A program made the translations under genes and the position numbers. Below are positions 17,261 through 25,670 of a stretch of DNA of 64,000 nt, in pieces. Source of the DNA: Rhizobium sp. CCGE 510 (GTDB lineage Bacteria; Pseudomonadota; Alphaproteobacteria; Rhizobiales; Rhizobiaceae); contig NZ_AEYF01000044.1 of NCBI RefSeq assembly GCF_000292525.1, forward strand, positions 62,001-126,000. The letters run 5' to 3'. Under the pieces are notes generated by a model. It made no database searches. It saw only the letters and a list, made by a program, of their open reading frames with translations, and was not told the DNA's origin. The stretch's first letter is position 1. Every line of letters starts with the position of its first letter.

Positions 17261-18136
17261 ATGGCACTGTTCACCACGCAGACAACGACAATGAGCCTGC
17301 CGCCACCGGCCATGAGGTCGATGAAGTGGGGACAGTTCGCAACCGGTGCCAGCGCGATCCTCGCGCTGGTGCTTCTTGCAGCCACCGTGGCACAGAGCCA
17401 GAGTGTGCAATGGTCGGAGATTCCGCGCTATCTCGTGAATCCCTCGATCCTGCGCGGCGTGCTTCTGACGCTCGAACTGACGGCCGGCGCGATGGTCTTT
17501 GGCATCGGCCTCGGCTGCCTTCTCGCCGTCATGGCAACATCGACGAACATTGTTCTGGAGGTGATTGCCGCAGGCTTCGTCTGGTGGTTTCGCGGCGTGC
17601 CGCTGATCGTCCAGATCTTCCTCTGGTTCAACATCGCGCTGTTCATTCCGCAGGTCGGAGTGGGACACTACAGTATCTCCATCAACGATCTCGTTACCCC
17701 GGCTCTAGCGGGCTTTCTGGCTCTCGGCCTTCATGAGGCTGCCAACATGTCGGAAATCATCCGAAGCGGCCTGCTCGCCATCGACCGCGGACAGCGGGAA
17801 GCGGCGACAGCACTCGGACTGAAGCCCCGGCAGACATTCCGGACGATCATCCTGCCGCAGGCAGCGCGCCTCATAGTGCCCCCGACCGGCAACCAGGCGA
17901 TCGGCATGCTGAAGGCGAGCGCCATCGTTTCCGTCATCGGCATGCAGGACCTGCTGACGCAGGCACAGGTCATCTACGCCCGCAACTTCCTCGTGATCGA
18001 ACTGCTGTTCGTCGCCTCCATCTGGTACCTCGCGATCACGACGGTGGCGTCGATAGGCCAGCACTATCTCGAAAAGAGCCTCCAGCCGAAATATCGCAAC
18101 GCCGCCAACAAGTCCCGCACCGCGAAACGCGCCTGA
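17261..18136 (+). CDS. Amino-acid-type ABC transporter permease
   Basis: The 291-residue product has an N-terminal cytoplasmic stretch, then about five helices and the HisM/GlnP-type loop REAATALGLKPRQTFRTIIL (about residues 183-202). It starts five bases after the binding-protein stop. Only one permease is present, so it probably works as a homodimer. No ATPase gene of this class follows; the only ATPase in the island is the PotA-like one, which belongs to another subfamily. Confidence 0.9.
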   Translation: MALFTTQTTTMSLPPPAMRSMKWGQFATGASAILALVLLAATVAQSQSVQWSEIPRYLVNPSILRGVLLTLELTAGAMVFGIGLGCLLAVMATSTNIVLEVIAAGFVWWFRGVPLIVQIFLWFNIALFIPQVGVGHYSISINDLVTPALAGFLALGLHEAANMSEIIRSGLLAIDRGQREAATALGLKPRQTFRTIILPQAARLIVPPTGNQAIGMLKASAIVSVIGMQDLLTQAQVIYARNFLVIELLFVASIWYLAITTVASIGQHYLEKSLQPKYRNAANKSRTAKRA

Positions 18137-18203
18137 GGGCAAATCAATAAACAGGGCCTTGCCAGAGCAGCGGGGCCTGTCAGGAAACGACAAGGAGCAT
18201 GAC

Positions 18204-19502
18204 ATGAAGCTTGGCATCGACAATATCAAACTGCCGGAATCGAAGAAGCGCGGCCCGCTCGGCAGCCTTGACCACGTCAAGGAACTCGGGCTTTCCGGCA
18301 TTTTCTTCTCCACCGCGCTGGACATGAGCCCGACCCTCGACATCGGAGAGCTGCGCGAGATCAGGGCGAAGGCCGACGAACTCGGTCTTTACCTTGAGAG
18401 CGGCGTCGGCAAGATCAATCCCTATTGCAGCGCCGAGGAACCCGTCCTTCGCGCCGCCGGCGACGGTGACATCATCTTGGGCTTCACGCGGATGATCGAG
18501 GCGAGCGCCGCGATCGGCTGCTTCGAGCTCTGGGTCGCACCCGGCAACTTCAAGTCCGAATATCGCGGCCGACTGGCCAACGATCGGTTCCGGACCGACA
18601 TCACTTGGGAAGACCAGTTGATAGGCATCGAGAAGGTTCTGCAGAAGCTCGCACCGGTCGCCCGCGCGCATGGCGCGCACCTGAACATCGAGACTCATGA
18701 CGAGATCACCTCATTCGAGATCCTGCGGCTGATAGAGAAAGTCGGGCCAGATTGCGTCGGCGCCGTCTTCGACACCGCCAATGGCCTGCAGCGCGCCGAG
18801 CATCCGGTCTTCGCGGCGAAGCGCCTCGCCCCCTTCGTCCGCCAGACGCATATCAAGGATGCCTATGTCGGCCGCGCGCCCGGCGGGCTCGACTTCCAGA
18901 CCCGCCCCGTCGGTGGCGGCATCGTCGATTTCGCGACGATCCTGCCGATTCTGGCTGACGCCAATCCGGCGCTGAACCTGTCTCTGGAGGTTGCTGCCTC
19001 CGTCATCGACAAGCCGCGCAAGGCCAATCCGCGCCAGTGCATCGAAATCGACGATCCGATCTGGCGGGCCGGCCATCCTGATCTCGACGCGGAAGAACTG
19101 GACGCCTACATGGCGCTGGTCGATGCCTACGGGACACGCGTCGCATCGGACCACGTACCGGACTGGGAGGCCTATGAGGCCCGTCAGTATGGCTACCCGA
19201 CCTATGAGCACCAGTCCTACGGCTTTGATGAGGCAATCGCCTTCATCAGGCAGTCGGCAGGTCACATCGAGGCGATCTGCAAGGACAAGGGCATCGCCCT
19301 GAACTCGGCAGTGTCGAGCAAAAAAAGCGGCCTGATCGCCCCAGATGATGGTGGCTTCGGCCGCTTGGCATCACCAGCTTTCAGTGGAAATATCGAGTTG
19401 CGCACAAACATTCTTATGGAAAAAATTATGGTGCACCGATATCGGATATGCCACGGCGTCCAGCACGTGCCGGACGCCGTGGCAGAGCCTGGAGAGGAAT
19501 GA
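18204..19502 (+). CDS. Sugar-phosphate isomerase/epimerase-like TIM-barrel protein
   Basis: The 432-residue product belongs to the xylose-isomerase-like / AP-endonuclease-2 TIM-barrel superfamily. Metal-site patterns are recognisable: HLNIETHDE near residue 155, VFDTANGL near 190, and QTHIKDAYV near 217. Members isomerise or dehydrate sugars, inositols and related polyols. ATG at 18204 has AAGGAG 7 bases upstream. The barrel seems complete by about residue 375; the last 55 residues look unlike the family and may be an extension or the result of a lost stop codon. The stop overlaps the GntR start. Confidence 0.78.
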   Translation: MKLGIDNIKLPESKKRGPLGSLDHVKELGLSGIFFSTALDMSPTLDIGELREIRAKADELGLYLESGVGKINPYCSAEEPVLRAAGDGDIILGFTRMIEASAAIGCFELWVAPGNFKSEYRGRLANDRFRTDITWEDQLIGIEKVLQKLAPVARAHGAHLNIETHDEITSFEILRLIEKVGPDCVGAVFDTANGLQRAEHPVFAAKRLAPFVRQTHIKDAYVGRAPGGLDFQTRPVGGGIVDFATILPILADANPALNLSLEVAASVIDKPRKANPRQCIEIDDPIWRAGHPDLDAEELDAYMALVDAYGTRVASDHVPDWEAYEARQYGYPTYEHQSYGFDEAIAFIRQSAGHIEAICKDKGIALNSAVSSKKSGLIAPDDGGFGRLASPAFSGNIELRTNILMEKIMVHRYRICHGVQHVPDAVAEPGEE

Positions 19503-20245
19503 TGAAGAAGACGCGTCGTCAGAGCCTGAAATCGACCACTACAACCAACGGCGCGGCGGACACCGTTGACAATGACGACGTGTCCGAGCGCATTCGCAAC
19601 ACGCTGGCCGCGGCAATCGGCGAAGGTGCGCTCAAGCCTGGAACCAAGATCCTCGAGGAAGCGATCGCGGAGCATTTCGGGGTCAGCCGCACCGTCGTGC
19701 GCGGCGCGCTCGGCGTTCTCGAAAGCGATCACCTGCTGGAACGCAAGAGAAACCGCGGCACCTTCGTCGCCGAGCCGAGCATCGAGCAGGCGAAAAGCCT
19801 GTTCGAAGCCCGTCGGAAACTCGAACGGCTGCTGCTCGAACTCGTCGTGACACGCGCAACGCCGGAGCAACTCGATACGCTGGAAAAGCTGACGGACGAG
19901 GAAGAACACATCCATCATCACGGCGACGAGAAGTCGAAGACGGTGCTTTCGGGAAAGTTTCACATCGTCCTCGCCGATCTTGCAGGCAATCCCGTGCTGA
20001 CTGAAATGCTCTCCAAGATCGTCGCGCGCCTCTCCCTCGTCATGTCGCTCTATGAAGAAGACCGCAAGGACGACTGTGGTGCCGACCACCATCGTATGAT
20101 CGTTACAGCGCTGAAGGCAAAGGATCTCACCAAGGCACAGGATCTGATGGATCACCATCTTGCGGACATCGAGGGGCGGGTGCGGCTGACCGAGGGACAA
20201 GGCGATCGGCACACGTTCCTCGCAGTGCTGGAGAACTTTTCTTGA
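19499..20245 (+). CDS. GntR-family transcriptional regulator, FCD (FadR) subgroup
   Basis: The 248-residue product has a winged helix-turn-helix at about 25-95 (ILEEAIAEHFGVSRTVVRGAL, cut here: I-L-E-E-A-I-A then H-F-G-V-S-R-T-V-V-R) with the wing RNRGTFVAEPS. It is followed by an all-helical FCD ligand domain with FHIVLADLAGNPVL and a later D-H-H-R-M, residues that bind metal or ligand in this family. FCD regulators usually repress nearby uptake and catabolic genes until an organic acid or amino acid binds. It is the last gene of the rightward operon; the palindromes at 15901 and 16154 are candidate targets. ATG at 19502 is an equally good start. Confidence 0.9.
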   Translation: MMKKTRRQSLKSTTTTNGAADTVDNDDVSERIRNTLAAAIGEGALKPGTKILEEAIAEHFGVSRTVVRGALGVLESDHLLERKRNRGTFVAEPSIEQAKSLFEARRKLERLLLELVVTRATPEQLDTLEKLTDEEEHIHHHGDEKSKTVLSGKFHIVLADLAGNPVLTEMLSKIVARLSLVMSLYEEDRKDDCGADHHRMIVTALKAKDLTKAQDLMDHHLADIEGRVRLTEGQGDRHTFLAVLENFS

Positions 20246-20266
20246 GTTGCCCGAACGAGGTCACCA

Positions 20267-20423
20267 GCGGAAATAATTACCGCTGGGTCCTCATGTTGAC
20301 TGAGGCCCAAAGCCAAGGCACAAAGGTGGCATCCACGGTCGCTCGCGGCAGGAAAACATAGGCAATTTCAAGGCTATTTCGTTAAGTCATTGAAATCATG
20401 TGAGAATCCAGGCTCCCCAGCCA
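20267..20423 (+). repeat. Right copy of the ~158-bp direct repeat
   Basis: It matches 9409-9566 in the same orientation, starting at the small inverted repeat AGCGGAAATAATTACCGCT and passing through GCCCAAAGCCAAGGCACAAA. It ends in a better preserved tRNA-Gln 3' end (GAGAATCCAGGCTCCCCAGCCA is split here as GAGAATCCAGG plus CTCCCCAGCCA). The copy begins about 20 bases after the GntR stop codon. Confidence 0.78.
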
Positions 20424-20495
20424 ATCTCTTCCTAAATGCCCTTAATTCCTTGATTTTCCAGTCGTGCCGGATATCGTTTTAGCGTCATTGGCGAC
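20402..20495 (+). repeat. attR: second copy of the tRNA-Gln 3' end and downstream sequence
   Basis: This is the direct repeat of 9117-9207: the tRNA end followed by CCTAAATGCCCTTAATTCC, then TGCCGGATATCGTTTT and GGCGAC. It cannot form a tRNA because the 5' part is unrelated. It marks the right boundary of the island, 19 bases before the next gene. Confidence 0.8.
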
Positions 20496-20513
20496 TTTGG
20501 GCGCGCTGCGCAC

Positions 20514-21503
20514 TCACCCAAATCCAACCACGCGCTGAACGAACCAGAACGCGGAAAGCGTTCCGATCAGGTATGCCAGCCAGAACCGCAGGCGTGAGAA
20601 GTCGAAAACCAACAGCAGTCTCATGCTGGCCATCGCCAGGAGCGCGATGGCGACAAACACAAGTTGCCCTGCCTCGACGCCGAGATTGAAGGTTAACAGC
20701 GCCAGCGGGACATCTTTCTGAGGCAAGCCGATCTCGCGCAGCGCACCACCAAACCCGAAACCGTGCAGCAGGCCAAACAGGAAGCTGATCAGCCAGGAAT
20801 AGCGGCGCGAAACACCCGTCCCGCCTTGACCCGAACGGATGATCTCGGAAGCTACGAACATAATGCTGAGCGCCACAAGCGCCTCGACAGGCGGCTGCGG
20901 CGCGGACGCGATGCCCAGGGCGGCAAAGGCGAGCGTGATCGAATGCGCCACGGTGAACGAGGTCACGGTGAGCAGCAATTCCTTCGGCTTGCCGATCAGG
21001 AGCAGCAGCGCGAAGACGAACAGCAGATGGTCGATACCCAGCATGATGTGCTGAACGCCCAGGAGAAAATAGGTTCTGGCTGTTCCCATGGCGGTGGGAG
21101 ATGCCGCCACCGTCAGATCTGGAAAGTCAGGCGAAATGCGGCTTGTCTGCGTTGTGCCGTCGAGATTGACGATCTTCGCCAATGCATCGGTGTAAGTCGA
21201 TGACAGACCCTCGACAGTGACCACCTGTCCTGCAAGCCCGCCAGCGCAATCGGCCTGCCAACGACTTACGTAGGCGGCCTCGATGTAGCCGCCAACGGGC
21301 TCGTCCACCTGTCTGCAGGTCGCAGGCAGCCGGACATAGAGCGCCATCTTGTATTCGCCGCGCGCCGGTACCTTCCACGTCATTGCGTACCGGCTCGGCG
21401 CGATCTCGATGATTTGCAGGTAGGCCGGACGCAGTTCATGGGCATTGGCGGCGGTCATCGCAAAAACGAAGTAGGCAAGGACGAAGGCCGACAATCGGAT
21501 CAT
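20514..21503 (-). CDS. HupE/UreJ_2-type membrane protein with exported N-terminal domain
   Basis: The 329-residue product has a signal peptide (to about residue 21), then a periplasmic domain of about 130 residues starting HELRPAYLQI, then a C-terminal membrane domain of about six helices with the HupE/UreJ_2 hallmarks GVQHIMLGIDHLLFV and TSFTVAHSITLAFA. Proteins of the wider family are proposed Ni/Co permeases; this subgroup is mostly uncharacterised. Its ATG overlaps the PpiC stop by 4 bases. It is the last gene of the operon and ends beside attR. Confidence 0.85.
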   Translation of the reverse strand: MIRLSAFVLAYFVFAMTAANAHELRPAYLQIIEIAPSRYAMTWKVPARGEYKMALYVRLPATCRQVDEPVGGYIEAAYVSRWQADCAGGLAGQVVTVEGLSSTYTDALAKIVNLDGTTQTSRISPDFPDLTVAASPTAMGTARTYFLLGVQHIMLGIDHLLFVFALLLLIGKPKELLLTVTSFTVAHSITLAFAALGIASAPQPPVEALVALSIMFVASEIIRSGQGGTGVSRRYSWLISFLFGLLHGFGFGGALREIGLPQKDVPLALLTFNLGVEAGQLVFVAIALLAMASMRLLLVFDFSRLRFWLAYLIGTLSAFWFVQRVVGFG

Positions 21504-22384
21504 TTGACACCCGAGGTCTCGATTGGCGGTGCACCCAAGCCCGCCGGCCATGCGATCTTGACGTCGTATTGCTTCTTCATCTCGCTATAGCGGCCGTCGG
21601 CGATTTCCCTGCGCCTGGCGGTTTCCCAGTCCAATTGAACTGCCGATCTGACATCTTCGAGTAACGGCGCGTGGGAGGGAACCGCCTTCTCCACGAAGAC
21701 AAGGTGGACGCCATATTGTGAGCGGATGGGGCCGAACCATTGTCCTATGGGGACGGACTGCAATTCCTTGGCGAACCGCCCGTCGAAAATGGTGGCAATC
21801 GTTTCAGGAGCGGCCAAATCCGTACGCTCGGGCAAAAGCGTGGGTTCGCCCATGGTGGAGACATCCGACGTCGGATCGGCCTTAAGGAGAATGAGAGCAT
21901 GGTTCGCCACCGACTCGCCCTGGTCGCCGGGACGATCACTCCTGAAGAAGACCTGGCGGAAGGCAAGTTGCGGGGGAAGACGATACTCGTCCGCATGGGC
22001 GTCGAAATAGGCCTCCAGTTCGCCGGGCACGGGCGTCAGTTGCTCGACACCAGGTTCCAGCAGGAATTCCATCTTCTGCTGAATGCGCCTGCGAACGACT
22101 GTGTCGTCCTGCTCCAGGCCCATCTTCTGGCCTTCGCGATAGAATATCTCCTCCTTTACATAGCCATCAACGAGCCCTTTGAATTCGACTTCGGTCGGCG
22201 GGCGCTGCCAGGTTTTGGAAAAGGTGTCGAACATCTGGGCGAGCTGGCCATCGCCGATTTCGATCAGATGCTTGCCTGCGGCAGGAGGCGACCTGTCCAT
22301 CACGAAATACAGGCTGAACACAAGGATGCCCAGAAAGAGGAACTGCAGCAGCGGTTCGGACACGACCTTTCGAAGAAGGCTCAT
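21500..22384 (-). CDS. Membrane-anchored PpiC-type peptidyl-prolyl isomerase
   Basis: The 294-residue product has one N-terminal transmembrane helix (about 11-29) and a periplasmic part. The SurA/PpiC-like N-region (about 40-115, KEEIFYREGQKMGL) is followed by a parvulin-like domain (about 125-260, RQVFFRSDRPGD, IGQWFGPIRSQYGVHLVFV). Such proteins fold exported or membrane proteins. In this operon the client is probably the secreted DUF3604 protein or the HupE-type proteins. It is joined to both neighbours by ATGA overlaps. Confidence 0.85.
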   Translation of the reverse strand: MSLLRKVVSEPLLQFLFLGILVFSLYFVMDRSPPAAGKHLIEIGDGQLAQMFDTFSKTWQRPPTEVEFKGLVDGYVKEEIFYREGQKMGLEQDDTVVRRRIQQKMEFLLEPGVEQLTPVPGELEAYFDAHADEYRLPPQLAFRQVFFRSDRPGDQGESVANHALILLKADPTSDVSTMGEPTLLPERTDLAAPETIATIFDGRFAKELQSVPIGQWFGPIRSQYGVHLVFVEKAVPSHAPLLEDVRSAVQLDWETARRREIADGRYSEMKKQYDVKIAWPAGLGAPPIETSGVK

Positions 22385-22989
22385 GCGGCTGCACCGCTTT
22401 TGGAATACTCAAGAACCAGCACGAGAAGCGCTGAGGCCGATGTCCAGGACCCGACGACGCGCACCGCGATCGGCGGCCATGAAGGGAGGCGGCTAAGCCA
22501 GGCCGCCAAGCCGCCGGCGTAAAGAATGCCGAGGAACGCCCCGACAACCGTTCCAGCGAGGGCCACCCCGGCTTGGCCAGAGGGAACACCCTCCGGGCTG
22601 CTGTTCAAACCGAGAACGATGCCTGCGGTAACCGCCAGCAAAATCGGCAGAACGACGCCGGGAGCGATTGACGCTGCGACCATCATGCCGGCCAGAAGCG
22701 AGACAACGAGCAAGATGGTCTCGGGAAGGACCACGAGCGGCAGCATCGACGCGAGGGCGGCTGACGCGACGAACGCTGCAAGGAATGTCGGCAAGGCAAA
22801 CCTGCTGCTGCCCGGCGCATGTTGGCCGATCATCAGGCCCAACGCCAACAGCACCAGCAGATGTCCGGGGACAAGGTAGGGATGCAGCATCCCATTGTAG
22901 AAAATGCCGATGCCCTTCACCGGACTGTGGGCGGACGCAGGATCCGCGGCCGCGGTGAACAGCAAAGCGGTGGTCAGATGGCGCTTCAT
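22381..22989 (-). CDS. HupE/UreJ-like membrane protein B
   Basis: The 202-residue product has a short signal-like start (MKRHLTTALLFTAAADPASA), then the HupE-type segment GMLHPYLVPGHLLVLLALG (about residues 33-51) and about five further helices. The His-Pro and Gly-His pair in the first helix matches the metal-binding HupE signature, but the Asp usual in H-P-x-x-G-x-D-H is absent. It starts in the last bases of the first HupE gene and ends in the PpiC start, so it is translationally coupled both ways. Confidence 0.8.
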   Translation of the reverse strand: MKRHLTTALLFTAAADPASAHSPVKGIGIFYNGMLHPYLVPGHLLVLLALGLMIGQHAPGSSRFALPTFLAAFVASAALASMLPLVVLPETILLVVSLLAGMMVAASIAPGVVLPILLAVTAGIVLGLNSSPEGVPSGQAGVALAGTVVGAFLGILYAGGLAAWLSRLPSWPPIAVRVVGSWTSASALLVLVLEYSKSGAAA

Positions 22990-23609
22990 GCCACGCCCGT
23001 CAGGAACGCCACGCCCGCCATCGCTATCCCTCCGCCCAGTGCGCGAATTGCGATCCGGCCGACATCCCATTTGGTCAGCAGCCCGAGCGCGATACCCGTA
23101 AGATGCAGAAGACCTGTCGCCAGTACGAAGCCGCCCGCAAACGCCACGCCGTCGGCTGCGGCGGGCAGTTCGGTGCCATGCGCGTGACCGTGGAATATGG
23201 CAAATGCCGCGACCACGAAAGCCGCGACCCATATTGGCGGCCGTGCCGCCAAAGCCACCATCAAGCCGAGCACGATCGCGGACAATGCGATGCCAATCTC
23301 AACGCCTGGAAGCGGCACACCAAGAATTCCGAGCGCGCCGCCAAACGCCATCACTATCGGGAACACGACGGGCAAGGCCCATATCGCAGGCAAACCGAGG
23401 AATGCTCCCCAGATGCCGACCGCGACCATCGCGGCGATATGATCCCATCCCAGCAACGGATGCATGAAGCCGGAGCTAAACCCACCCGCGACCCCTGCGC
23501 CTTCGTGAGCAAATGCGGGAGAAGCAACGGCGAATGCGAGGATGGATACGGCAGCCAATTTGGCTGCCGTATTCCGACAAGGCAATAGCGGCCCGGATCT
23601 GCGCGTCAT
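22986..23609 (-). CDS. HupE/UreJ family metal permease-like protein A
   Basis: The 207-residue product has a cleavable signal (ends near S-P-A-F-A-H, residues 30-35) so that a histidine becomes N-terminal, as in HupE. The signature HPLLGWDHIAAMVAVG (about 50-65) is complete, and the second motif FHGHAHGTELP is present. HupE of R. leguminosarum is a nickel permease for hydrogenase maturation. No hydrogenase or urease genes are seen here, so the metal may serve the DUF3604 enzyme upstream. It is coupled by a 4-base overlap to that gene. Confidence 0.9.
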   Translation of the reverse strand: MTRRSGPLLPCRNTAAKLAAVSILAFAVASPAFAHEGAGVAGGFSSGFMHPLLGWDHIAAMVAVGIWGAFLGLPAIWALPVVFPIVMAFGGALGILGVPLPGVEIGIALSAIVLGLMVALAARPPIWVAAFVVAAFAIFHGHAHGTELPAAADGVAFAGGFVLATGLLHLTGIALGLLTKWDVGRIAIRALGGGIAMAGVAFLTGVA

Positions 23610-25582
23610 GACGGATTATACCAGATCGGAGACGTATAGGCGCGTTCCTGCAACGTCATAGTGGCACCCGGCGGAGGTTTGACGCCGAAACGGACGGCGT
23701 CGTAGGCGGTCCAGCGAGGCGTTGGGATTTCGATCACCCGGCCGTAATAGAACGCCCTCTGCGCCGGATCGAATTCCGGGTCTTTCCAGACCGCAATCAG
23801 TTCGGGGTCGCCGATCGAGTTCGTCCATGTCGCGGTCGCCAGATCGACCGTATCGCCGACGGAAGGCAGTTTGCCGTCCGCGCCGGCTTTCCGATCATCC
23901 GACCAGGCGACATCATAGACCTTTTCCTGCGCGTTGCCATCCTTGTCCAGCCATCCCTTGACGATCTGGTAGCGGTCGAGGTTCGCGCCGATCGGGTCTT
24001 TCAAAGCGGCAACCAGGAATGTCGGGACCTTGCCTGCGGGTGCGGCGGCAAGATCACCACCCATCGGCACGCCCTTTGCATAGCCGATGTCCGCCGGCAT
24101 ACGGCTCTGAGCATCCTTGGCTTCGAAATCCCATCCCCCGAAGAAGCGGACGATCATGCGCGGCCCCGTCGTCGCGTAGGTTTCCTTGCGCTGCATTGCA
24201 TCCCAGAGCGCTGCCCGCGTGTTTTCGGTGGCCCATACGGCCGCGTATCCCGCAGCAGACACTTCCCAATCCATGATCTTGATGCCCGTCTGCTTGTTAT
24301 CGATGAAGGCGGCGGTCATCCGATGCGGGCTTGGCTCTTGCGGCGTGGTCTTGCCGAAGAAGTTGTCCTCTTCCATCGCGGTAAGGCCCGTATGCGCGTC
24401 ACTGCTGCTGATCAGCCCAAACTTGTAGGGATTGGTGCCGAATTCCTTCTCGAGCTTCAGCCCGTTCTTGTAGGCCGACCGTACATATTCGAATTCGAGC
24501 ATTTCCTTCGTCTTGGCGACGCTGCCGTCGAGATTGCCCTTGTCCCAGATTTCGAAGTCCGCGAATTCGTCGTTTGGAGACAGGAAGGGGTGGGATTCTC
24601 CCGCGCCCTTGGTCTGAGCCGCTTCGTAGAGCCGTTCCCATTTTGCGCGTGTCTGGACATATTCCGCGTCGATCTTCTTGCCGAAGGTCTCGACGGTGGG
24701 GAACATGGTGCCATTGCTGAGGTTGCCGTTGTGGGCTATGGCCAGCACCCTGCCGCTGGTCTTCTGCTCGTAGGCTGCCATCCATTTCCAGAGATCAGCA
24801 GGGTTGTCGCTGCCGAATGGCGGGTAGACCGTGAAGGGTTCGACCTGGCTTGCCTTGTCGGCATTGTCGCGGAAGATGACATTGCGATGAAGGTTGTTGC
24901 CGCCTGTATTCGACGTCCATTCATAACCGATAAAGGCAGTGAAGCGGTTCGGTTCGTTGAATTCCTCGGCCGCGGCGATCGTCTCCTGCCACGCGCTTCG
25001 ATAGGCGTCCGTTCCCGGAAAATACATGAGGTCTCTCGGGAACGTTCCATGGGAAAACGCGACGATGATTTGGATCGCGGCCTCGGCCCCGTCACCGGAC
25101 TGCATCATGTCATACCATTTGCGGCCGGTCGGGTCGGCGAGCAATGAGGGCTTGCCGGCAAAAAGGTCAGGAAAGAAGCCCATGTTGTCGGAGTGATCAG
25201 CGACCACCAGAAAGTCGAGAGGACGAGACAGCTTGGCCGGTTGACCGGAGGACGCCGTGACTTGTTCGCCTCTGGCAAATCGGTAGGCATCCCGAGGGCC
25301 TATCCTTGCCCCGAACGCTCCGGCATCCATCGAAAACGAAGTATGGAGATGTGTATCACCGAAGAACGGGCGGGTTGGGAAATTCCGGTCGGCGTAGGGC
25401 GAATAGGGTCGCTGCTTTGGAAAAACCTGTCCGGCCGTTTCCTTGTTGATGTCGCCGATATCAGTGTGCACCGCCTCCTGAGCCCAGATGGGATGGCCCA
25501 TGCACACAAATAGGAGGCTGATAATAAACACCCCTCCCGAAGCGCTGTGTTTTTTGCGACTGCTGCCTAGGTCCTGCATCAT
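23606..25582 (-). CDS. Secreted DUF3604 protein (PHP-like metal-dependent hydrolase candidate)
   Basis: The 658-residue product has a signal peptide (hydrophobic about 17-32, ending I-W-A-Q-E). Near the N-terminus are FFGDTHLHTSFSMD and DFLVVADHSDNMG, the H-x-H and D-H patterns of PHP-type metal phosphoesterases, followed by IGYEWTS, AIAHNGNLSNG and LISSSDAHTGL. This full set is what defines DUF3604. No reaction is established for the family as far as I know. GAGGAGGG precedes the double ATG. It heads the four-fold overlapping gene series. Confidence 0.88.
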   Translation of the reverse strand: MMQDLGSSRKKHSASGGVFIISLLFVCMGHPIWAQEAVHTDIGDINKETAGQVFPKQRPYSPYADRNFPTRPFFGDTHLHTSFSMDAGAFGARIGPRDAYRFARGEQVTASSGQPAKLSRPLDFLVVADHSDNMGFFPDLFAGKPSLLADPTGRKWYDMMQSGDGAEAAIQIIVAFSHGTFPRDLMYFPGTDAYRSAWQETIAAAEEFNEPNRFTAFIGYEWTSNTGGNNLHRNVIFRDNADKASQVEPFTVYPPFGSDNPADLWKWMAAYEQKTSGRVLAIAHNGNLSNGTMFPTVETFGKKIDAEYVQTRAKWERLYEAAQTKGAGESHPFLSPNDEFADFEIWDKGNLDGSVAKTKEMLEFEYVRSAYKNGLKLEKEFGTNPYKFGLISSSDAHTGLTAMEEDNFFGKTTPQEPSPHRMTAAFIDNKQTGIKIMDWEVSAAGYAAVWATENTRAALWDAMQRKETYATTGPRMIVRFFGGWDFEAKDAQSRMPADIGYAKGVPMGGDLAAAPAGKVPTFLVAALKDPIGANLDRYQIVKGWLDKDGNAQEKVYDVAWSDDRKAGADGKLPSVGDTVDLATATWTNSIGDPELIAVWKDPEFDPAQRAFYYGRVIEIPTPRWTAYDAVRFGVKPPPGATMTLQERAYTSPIWYNPS

Positions 25583-25670
25583 CGTCCCTCCTCGAGGAAA
25601 TACAGTTTCAGCCTTCTAGTCCCGGCATGCCATGATGAAGCTTTTCCGCTTAGTATGATCGACAGAAAAT

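Larger units (their letters stand above)
9117..20495. mobile_element. Genomic island integrated at the 3' end of tRNA-Gln
   Basis: The tRNA 3' end and about 70 bases beyond it (9117-9207) recur as a direct repeat at 20402-20495. An integrase-like gene stump lies directly inside the left end. The cargo between is catabolic and transport genes, not backbone functions. A third tRNA-end-like copy at about 9544-9566 splits the region into a small decayed left unit and a large cargo unit. The integrase is broken, so the element should no longer move by itself. The island assignment is inference from the repeat layout and the integrase remnant. Confidence 0.75.
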
